From positions 20,093-84,092 of the forward strand of contig SFJH01000006.1 in the NCBI GenBank assembly GCA_004555155.1: a stretch of DNA of 64,000 nt. The letters run 5' to 3'. How positions within the stretch are numbered: the stretch's first letter is position 1; every line of letters starts with the position of its first letter. The notes below the pieces were generated by a model. The model worked only from the letters and a program-made list of their open reading frames with translations. It did not search any database and was not told the DNA's origin. Made by a program: the position numbers and the translations under genes. The DNA is from Clostridiales bacterium (GTDB taxonomy: Bacteria > Bacillota > Clostridia > Christensenellales > Aristaeellaceae). This document shows, in pieces, positions 58,985-64,000 of this stretch.

Positions 58985-60561
58985 GGTACTCCAAGAGCCG
59001 CCTCTGCGGCGCAATCCTGCTGATCCTCGCCGCCGCCCTGCTGGCCGTCGGCGTCCTCGCCGCCCGGGCCGACCGGGAGGGCACGTCGCTGAACGCCCCC
59101 TACTCCGCCGCCCTCAGCGAGCACGACGCGCTCGTGGCCGCCGAGGAGGCCGCCGCCAGCGTCAGCGAAAACCTGGAGCGCACCGCCAAGCGCACCGCCG
59201 AGGCCATCTCCGAGGCCGAGAGCTGCGTGTCCGCCGCCACCCAAGCCCTCGAGACCGAACAGGCCGGCGATTACGACCCCGAAACCGACGTGGGCCTGCT
59301 GGGCCAGAGCATCCTCGAGGCCGAGGCCGCCGGCGCGGACGTCTCCGCCATCAAGGACAGCTACGCGCCCGTGTTCAACGCCGAGCTGATCGCCGCGCTG
59401 GACAACGCCCTCACCACCGTCAAGCGCGCCGAGAGCGCCGTGGAGACCACCGCCGAAGCCCTTCAGTCCGCCATCGACGCGGCGCTGGCCATCGATCCCA
59501 CCGCGTCCTTCCCCGAGCTGCCCGCCCTGACGGAGGCCGACACCACCAAGCTGGGCGACAGCACCGGCGCGCAGCGCCAGCTGACCCGCGGGGAAAACTA
59601 CGTGCTGCGCGGCCAGACCGCCCAGTCCAACGCCGAGGCGCTGAGCGACGCCGCCGCAGCCATCCTGGAGACCGTCGGCGCGGTGATCGCGGACAACCCC
59701 GTCTCCGCCGCCTCCCGGCTTATTGTCTTCGCCCACACCCGCGCGGCAGACCTGCTGACCGCCGGCGCGCTGCTGGCGATCGTCGCCGCCGTGCTGCTGT
59801 TCGCGCCCGCGTGGCTGGCGAACAAGTGGAAGCTGCCGCTGTTCCGCAAGGGCTTCTGGTTCACCCTGACGGTGGCGCTGCTGGCCGCCGCGCTGCACTA
59901 CGCCAGCGGCGAGATGTGGGAGCTGATGCGCCAGGGCGTGTTCGACACGCTGTACATGACCCTCCCGGCCACGTTCTTCTCCTATGTGCTGGGCCTGCCG
60001 CTGGGCGTGCTGCTGGTCATCACCTCGCCCGGCCACATCCGCCCCAATCCCACGCTGAACAGCGTGGTGGGCACCGTCGTGAACTTCCTGCGCTCGATCC
60101 CGTTCATCATCCTGCTGGTGATGCTCTTCGACGTGACCCGCATCGTGATGGGCTCCGCCATCGGCACCCGCGCGGTGATCTTCCCGCTGTTCGTCAGCGC
60201 GTTCCCCTATGTCGCCCGAATCGTCGAGGGCTCCCTCAACGAGGTCGACCGCGGCGTGATCGAGGCCGCCCAGAGCATGGGCAGCACCACCTGGCAGATC
60301 ATCCGCAAGGTGCTCATCCCCGAGGCCATGCCCTCGCTGATCAACGGCGCGGCCATCTGCATGACCACCATCCTGGCCTACACCGCCATGGCCGGCTCCG
60401 CCGGCGGCGACGGTCTGGGCAAGATCGCCATCACCTACGGCCTGAACTACCGCGAGTACGACATCATGTACGTCTCCAGCCTCCTGCTGGTCGCCCTGGT
60501 TCAGATCATCCAGATCGCCGGCGGCATCCTGATGCGCGCCGCCGACCACCGCAAGAAGTGA
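58981..60561 (+). CDS. metI: methionine ABC transporter permease with large N-terminal extension
   Basis: A 526-residue membrane protein; ordinary MetI has about 220. Residues 310-526 are the normal permease core with five helices and the EAA loop VIEAAQSMGSTTWQIIRKVL, followed by AITYGLNYREYD. The first 300 residues are extra: a transmembrane helix (about 8-28), an Ala/Glu-rich, coiled-coil-like extracytoplasmic stretch (about 30-250, e.g. AALSEHDALVAAEEAAASVS), and a second helix (about 259-281). There is no frameshift, so the fusion is real in this sequence. The ATG overlaps the metN stop. The extension may replace or assist part of the binding-protein role. Confidence 0.92.
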
Positions 60562-60777
60562 TCGGCGCGGCCGCCAGCGACTTGCTACCGCGTTCAGGCG
60601 ACGGATTTTCCGGTCAAAAAGCACGACCGAAAAATCCTGCCCCCCGTTTCTGCCGCTGGGCTGCTGCAGATTTGACGATCTTGCCGCGCGCCATTGCGGC
60701 AAGATCTGCGCTGGCAGCTCGATCCGATCTTCTTCCCGCCGGACTGTTCTGCGATTCGGCATATCGACGATCCCTAC
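60562..60777. other. non-coding gap with two inverted repeats between metI and metQ
   Basis: No gene is supported here. GGATTTTCCGGTC (60603-60615) pairs with GACCGAAAAATCC (60625-60637) with one mismatch. GATCTTGCCGC (60677-60687) pairs perfectly with GCGGCAAGATC (60696-60706). Neither has a convincing T-tract, so they look like remnants of repeat elements or RNA-processing hairpins. Confidence 0.6.
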
Positions 60778-61072
60778 AACATCCCCACAACAGTACCACC
60801 CCACCGCAACATCCCCCGACGCAAGCCGCCACCACGGCGGCGCAGCGTCCGACGCACGCCCTGCCCCGAACCCCCAGCCGGAAGAGTCCAGAGGAACTCA
60901 GTTCCTCTGGCGGGGTCCAGGGGCAACATCCCCACAACAGTACCACCCCACCGCAACATTCCCCGACGCAAGCCGCCACCACGGCGGCGCAGCGTCCGAC
61001 GCACGCCCTGCCCCGAACCCCCCAGCCGGAAGAGTCCAGAGGAACTCAGTTCCTCTGGCGGGGTCCAGGGGC
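60778..61072. repeat. tandem duplication of a 147-bp intergenic repeat
   Basis: Copy 1 is 60778-60924 and copy 2 is 60925-61072; they are nearly identical, with one extra C in copy 2. Each ends in AGAGGAACT-CAG-TTCCTCT followed by a GGTCCAGGGGC half-hairpin, completed after copy 2 by GCGCCCCTGG. No start codon with ribosome site is present. It looks like a MITE-like or REP-like repeat duplicated in tandem inside the metI-metQ gap. Confidence 0.85.
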
Positions 61073-61168
61073 AGCGCCCCTGGGAGGGTTTGGCAGAAGC
61101 GCAGCGGTTTCATTCGCCGAAGAGCGGCTGCCTGGACATAAATTTCTAATATCAAGGAGGAAACCACA

Positions 61169-62005
61169 ATGAAGAAGCTGTTTGCAATCGTTCTCGCACT
61201 GGCATTCGCGCTGTCGCTGACCGCGGTGGCCGAGACCAAGACCATCGTCATCGGCGCAACGGCCTCGCCCCACGCCGAGGTGCTGGACCTCATCGCCGAC
61301 GATATGGCCGCCCTGGGCTATCCGATCGAGGTGAAGGTATTCAACGACTACAACCTGCCCTGCCCCGCCGTGGCCAGCGGCGAGCTGGACGCCAACTACT
61401 TCGCCCACATCCCCTTCATCAACGGCTATAACAGCTCCGTGTCCGAGGAGGAGCAGGTCGTGCCGGTGATCGGCGTGCACTACGAGCCCTTCGGCATCTA
61501 CTCCAACAAGTACGAGTCGCTGGACGAGCTGCCGGAGAACGCCACCGTGTGCATCCCCAACGACGTGTCCAACCAGACCCGCGCGCTGTTCCTGCTGCAG
61601 GACGCCGGCCTGATCGTGCTGCCCGAGGACGCCCAGCCCACCGATGAGCTGAACGTCACCGACATCGTCGAGATCAAGAACGGCCTGCAGATCTCCGATA
61701 TCGACGCCGCCCAGCTGCCCTCCACCCTCGAGGACAAGGACATCGTGGTCATCAACGGCAACTTCGCGCTGGACGCCGGCCTGTCCCCGCTGAACGACGC
61801 CATCTTCTATGAGCCCGCCGACGGCGCCGCCGCCGAGATCTACGCCAACTACGTCGTCGTCCGCCCCGAGGACGTGGACGCCGAGTGGGTCGAGGCCCTG
61901 CGCCAGTGCCTGTGCTCCGAGAAAGTCTATGAGTTCATGACCGACAACGAGGCCTATGCCGGCGGCGTGATCCCCTACTTCTCCCTGGAGGCCGAGGAGG
62001 AATAA
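61169..62005 (+). CDS. metQ: methionine ABC transporter substrate-binding protein (NlpA/MetQ family)
   Basis: A 278-residue secreted binding protein. The signal peptide KKLFAIVLALAFALSLTAVA is followed by ETKTIVIGATASPHAEVLDL, the NLPA signature, then KVFNDYNLPCPAVASGELDA, HYEPFGIYS, and VIPYFSLEAEEE. Family members are normally lipoproteins with a lipobox cysteine; none is present near the cleavage site here, so it may be released or held by the MetI extension. GGAGG lies 7 bases before the ATG. It is separated from metI by about 600 bases with repeats, and a terminator follows. Confidence 0.93.
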   Translation: MKKLFAIVLALAFALSLTAVAETKTIVIGATASPHAEVLDLIADDMAALGYPIEVKVFNDYNLPCPAVASGELDANYFAHIPFINGYNSSVSEEEQVVPVIGVHYEPFGIYSNKYESLDELPENATVCIPNDVSNQTRALFLLQDAGLIVLPEDAQPTDELNVTDIVEIKNGLQISDIDAAQLPSTLEDKDIVVINGNFALDAGLSPLNDAIFYEPADGAAAEIYANYVVVRPEDVDAEWVEALRQCLCSEKVYEFMTDNEAYAGGVIPYFSLEAEEE

Positions 62006-62029
62006 CCCGGACCTTCCCCGACAGACGCG

Positions 62030-62057
62030 AGCCGCCCCCCACAGGGGAGCGGCTTTT
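62030..62057 (+). terminator. rho-independent terminator of the met operon
   Basis: AGCCGC-C-CCCC pairs with GGGG-A-GCGGCT around ACA, then TTTTGCG. Confidence 0.78.
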
Positions 62058-62117
62058 GCGCGTCCAAGCCAAAACCAGCGGCGCGGCAAATTTTCACCTG
62101 AAATTTCGGTTCCGCCC

Positions 62118-62146
62118 TTGACAAGCCCGCCTCGAATGTGTATAAT
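62118..62146 (+). promoter_or_regulatory. consensus sigma-A promoter of the tRNA-Leu gene
   Basis: TTGACA (62118-62123), 17-base spacer, TATAAT (62141-62146), 14 bases before the mature tRNA 5' end. Confidence 0.9.
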
Positions 62147-62159
62147 ATAATATGTTCGC

Positions 62160-62242
62160 GCGGTCGTGGCGGAATAGGCATACGCGCACGTTTGAGGGGC
62201 GTGTGGGAGACCGTACGGGTTCAAGTCCCGTCGACCGCACCA
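62160..62242 (+). tRNA. tRNA-Leu(GAG)
   Basis: An 83-nt class II tRNA. Acceptor arms GCGGTCG (62160-62166) and CGACCGC pair, and ACCA is encoded. The anticodon stem CACGT/GCGTG encloses TTGAGGG, giving anticodon GAG, which reads CTC and CTT leucine codons. A long variable arm (TGGGAGACCGT region) is typical for Leu, and the T arm ACGGG-TTCAAGT-CCCGT is intact. It is a stand-alone gene with its own promoter and terminator. Confidence 0.95.
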
Positions 62243-62279
62243 TACAAAGACGTCAGTATGGAGACGTACCGGCGTGAAG

Positions 62280-62310
62280 AAAACCCCCGATCTCTCGGGG
62301 GTTTTCTTTA
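62280..62310 (+). terminator. rho-independent terminator after tRNA-Leu
   Basis: AAAACCCCCGA and TCGGGGGTTTT form an 11-bp perfect stem with a TCTC loop and a following T-rich run. Confidence 0.9.
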
Positions 62311-62314
62311 TATC

Positions 62315-62462
62315 TGCACCAATTTTGATTTTATGAGTCGCTCTGAAGCGCCAGAAATCTGAGATTTTCTGGCGATGACCCGGGCGGCTCATTTTTGATG
62401 CACCAATTTTACCCGACGAACGGTCAGGCGACCGGACATCAAAAACGCGAAAAATTGGTGCA
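62315..62462. repeat. palindromic element flanked by copies of TGCACCAATTTT at the island edge
   Basis: TGCACCAATTTT occurs at 62315-62326 and 62399-62410 as direct repeats, and inverted (AAAATTGGTGCA) at 62451-62462. Between the direct copies, CGCCAGAAA (62349-62357) pairs with TTTCTGGCG (62366-62374), and outer ATGAG-CGC / GCG-CTCAT arms (about 62334-62391) extend the hairpin. It lies between the tRNA-Leu terminator and the AT-rich nuclease gene; the inverted pair (62399-62410 with 62451-62462) could also act as a terminator for that gene. Confidence 0.65.
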
Positions 62463-62463
62463 C

Positions 62464-63546
62464 TTATTTATCGCTTTTCCTGCGATTACAGTCACGACAT
62501 AGCATTTGGCAGTTTTCGGCGATAGTCTTGCCGCCTTGGCTCCATGGAGTGATATGATCGGCTTCCATTTCGTTGATTTCAAAATGTTGACCGCAATTTG
62601 GACAAGTACCCTGCTGGCGCTCATAAGCTTCGCGTTTCATATTATCAGTAAAGGCGCGGATACTTAGATAACGTTCATCGCCGCATAATAAATATTCGTA
62701 GATGCCCTTCTTCGCAGTCACATCTTCATCCTGCATAAGCTCCACAATTCGTTCTTCCATCTTTTGAGCATCGTAGGAATTCTCGTGATATTTATTATAT
62801 AATTCTCCCCATTCTAAGCCCTTCATCTCTTTGCGATAATTAGGAAACAACATCTGAGCCCATGCGATGACAGTCTGGAAATATTGCCATAGTTCTGAGG
62901 CGTTTTCATTAAATTGATGTTTCGACATATATTCTTCAATATTGCCACCAGAAATCCATTTAAGCGCCGACTGTAAATAATCTTGGCGGATCGGAGAGCC
63001 GCTCATATATTTCTCTGCTAGACCATATGCAGCACAGCCAGTTTTGCTGAAGTGACGCTTTGCATCCGTCAACCATGGGCCAGCATAAACCGCGTTACGA
63101 AGTTCTTGGTCGGTAAGTTTTTCGCCGGCAATATTAATAGTTTTAAACCATTCAAGTTTTTCACTATCCGTACCGTCGCAAATATAAATATATAAATCGT
63201 AGTTTTCAATTTGGGCGCGCTCATCATTTGTTAGGCTATGGAAATATTTGTTGTCAATAGAATAATCGCCCTGCATGTATTGACAGAAGGAAATCGTGCG
63301 CTGCTGTCCGTCGAGTATTTCAAATGTTCCGTCGGTCTTCTTCGCCCAATACATGACATTGAGGGGGAATTCTTTGCGAATAGTATCAATTACGGCATTT
63401 CGCTGGTTTTCCTTGTATACGAATTCCCGTTGATACTTTGGACGAATATCTAGTTTGCCACCATAGCCAACTACGCCCTCCTCATTACTATCCTTATAGC
63501 CATCAAAAACATCTTTGATTTTGATTTTTTGAAGCTCAATCTTCAT
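62464..63546 (-). CDS. DUF262 and HNH endonuclease domain protein
   Basis: A 360-residue protein. The N-terminal 270 residues are a DUF262 (GmrS-like ParB/Srx-fold) domain with the conserved PKYQREFVYKENQRNAVIDT segment and ILDGQQRTIS (D-G-Q-Q-R). The C-terminal 70 residues are an HNH nuclease with CPNCGQHFEINEMEADHITP, WSQGGKT, and CRDCNRRKS. DUF262/HNH proteins act in restriction and phage defence. Base composition is distinctly AT-rich against its neighbours. It overlaps the methylase stop by 11 bases, so the two are one restriction-modification-like unit. Confidence 0.88.
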   Translation of the reverse strand: MKIELQKIKIKDVFDGYKDSNEEGVVGYGGKLDIRPKYQREFVYKENQRNAVIDTIRKEFPLNVMYWAKKTDGTFEILDGQQRTISFCQYMQGDYSIDNKYFHSLTNDERAQIENYDLYIYICDGTDSEKLEWFKTINIAGEKLTDQELRNAVYAGPWLTDAKRHFSKTGCAAYGLAEKYMSGSPIRQDYLQSALKWISGGNIEEYMSKHQFNENASELWQYFQTVIAWAQMLFPNYRKEMKGLEWGELYNKYHENSYDAQKMEERIVELMQDEDVTAKKGIYEYLLCGDERYLSIRAFTDNMKREAYERQQGTCPNCGQHFEINEMEADHITPWSQGGKTIAENCQMLCRDCNRRKSDK

Positions 63547-64000
63547 GAGTCCTCCTCTTGATTATGTATCTAAAATACTTGGCTTGGCCATCTATCATTG
63601 ATAGATATTTACCTTCCTTTTTTGTCCTTTCATTGTCCAAGATACTGTAGCGTCCAATTCCATCAATTATTTCAAATTGTTCTGGATTATAGTAGCTGAA
63701 GAATGAAATAGGCACACCCATCTCGTCATAATAATCCTTCGGTATATCTGATGTTTTATCAATATTGATCGCATCATAGTTATCATATTTTGGATATTCT
63801 TCGGGAGTGTAGCGTTTATACAGAATCAGTCGCTCGCGCCTCTTCTCGATATCTAAATTTGTGAACCAACCGATATTCCCAAATTTCCTCACTGTCCCGT
63901 CTGGTTGATAGAATTGTTTAACATTCGTAAATCCAAGCCACATTTGATTATTCATTAGCAATGGAAATATTTCTTTATATGTTAATGCGTTCTGATTTCC
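63536..64000 (-). CDS. EcoRI-type adenine-specific DNA methylase, C-terminal part
   Basis: The reading frame is open through the right edge, so only the last 154 codons are present. GNQNALTYKEIFPLLMNNQ leads into WLGFTNVKQFYQPDG, and IGWFTNLDIEKRRERLILYK with YPKYDNYDAINIDK and PISFFSYYNPEQFEI are characteristic of the EcoRI methylase family. The catalytic N-terminal motifs lie outside the window. It would methylate adenine at a target site, protecting host DNA. It overlaps the HNH gene by 11 bases. AT-rich composition marks it as part of an acquired segment. Confidence 0.85.
   Translation of the reverse strand, partial: GNQNALTYKEIFPLLMNNQMWLGFTNVKQFYQPDGTVRKFGNIGWFTNLDIEKRRERLILYKRYTPEEYPKYDNYDAINIDKTSDIPKDYYDEMGVPISFFSYYNPEQFEIIDGIGRYSILDNERTKKEGKYLSMIDGQAKYFRYIIKRRTHED

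Noticed and set aside
60778..61072. CRISPR array
   Set aside because: Only two 147-bp units in direct tandem with no unique spacers.

Overview
The window reads as chromosomal DNA of a GC-rich, low-oxygen Clostridia-type Firmicute. This is an inference from several signs: AGGAGG-like ribosome binding sites, sigma-A promoters of the TTGACA/TATAAT type before many genes, a T-box leader, YesM/YesN-style two-component genes, LplB/LplC-type sugar permeases, a SpoIIM-like protein next to DUF421/DUF4363 genes, and heterodimeric ABC exporters. Coding density is high. Many neighbours overlap by ATGA, and TTG or GTG starts are frequent. Only the last 1.5 kb is clearly AT-rich and looks acquired.

Layout. 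1-6.1 kb: the start of a solute-binding protein, a PIG-L-like protein with a degenerate active site, PHP and HD hydrolases separated by a 67-bp tandem repeat, a PAP2 phosphatase, a PH-like membrane protein and two Gfo/Idh/MocA oxidoreductases. 6.3-16.2 kb: a roughly 10-kb minus-strand carbohydrate locus (metallophosphoesterase, permease, binding protein, permease, a terminator, PfkB kinase, GH4 glycosidase, M17 peptidase, a protein of unknown function). 16.4-22.6 kb: a small protein with a PHP hydrolase, then an operon of GDPD, EEP phosphodiesterase, histidine kinase and response regulator; the last two overlap by 71 bp. 22.7-26.9 kb: an aminotransferase, MBL hydrolase and tyrS operon behind a T-box, ending with a small membrane protein. 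27-45 kb: a membrane acyltransferase-like protein, an ABC exporter pair, acetyltransferases, an AAA ATPase, a secreted lysozyme-like protein, an FGGY kinase with a phosphomannomutase, GDPD, SH3 protein, two G3E metal GTPases with a VanZ protein, and a sugar dehydrogenase/isomerase pair. 45-55 kb: HEAT and MarR proteins, argG-argH, tadA, the SpoIIM/DUF421 cluster, and a plus-strand run ending in ispE and a VOC protein. 55-62 kb: GNAT, MATE pump and a 48-residue protein behind a MerR-type promoter, then a methionine importer (metN, metI, metQ). 62-64 kb: tRNA-Leu(GAG) followed by AT-rich modification/nuclease genes.

The most notable regulatory finding is a 30-codon, methionine-rich leader peptide followed by a rho-independent terminator between a consensus promoter and metN. 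It has the architecture of amino-acid attenuation applied to methionine uptake. The same operon carries a MetI permease with an extra N-terminal region of about 300 residues, and a 600-bp gap with tandem repeats before metQ. Other points of interest are the Tyr-type T-box operon, the MerR-type 19-bp-spacer promoter, the His/Cys-rich metal GTPase, the G3E GTPase carrying a YcgQ-like tail, and the palindromic element at the tRNA-proximal edge of the AT-rich segment.
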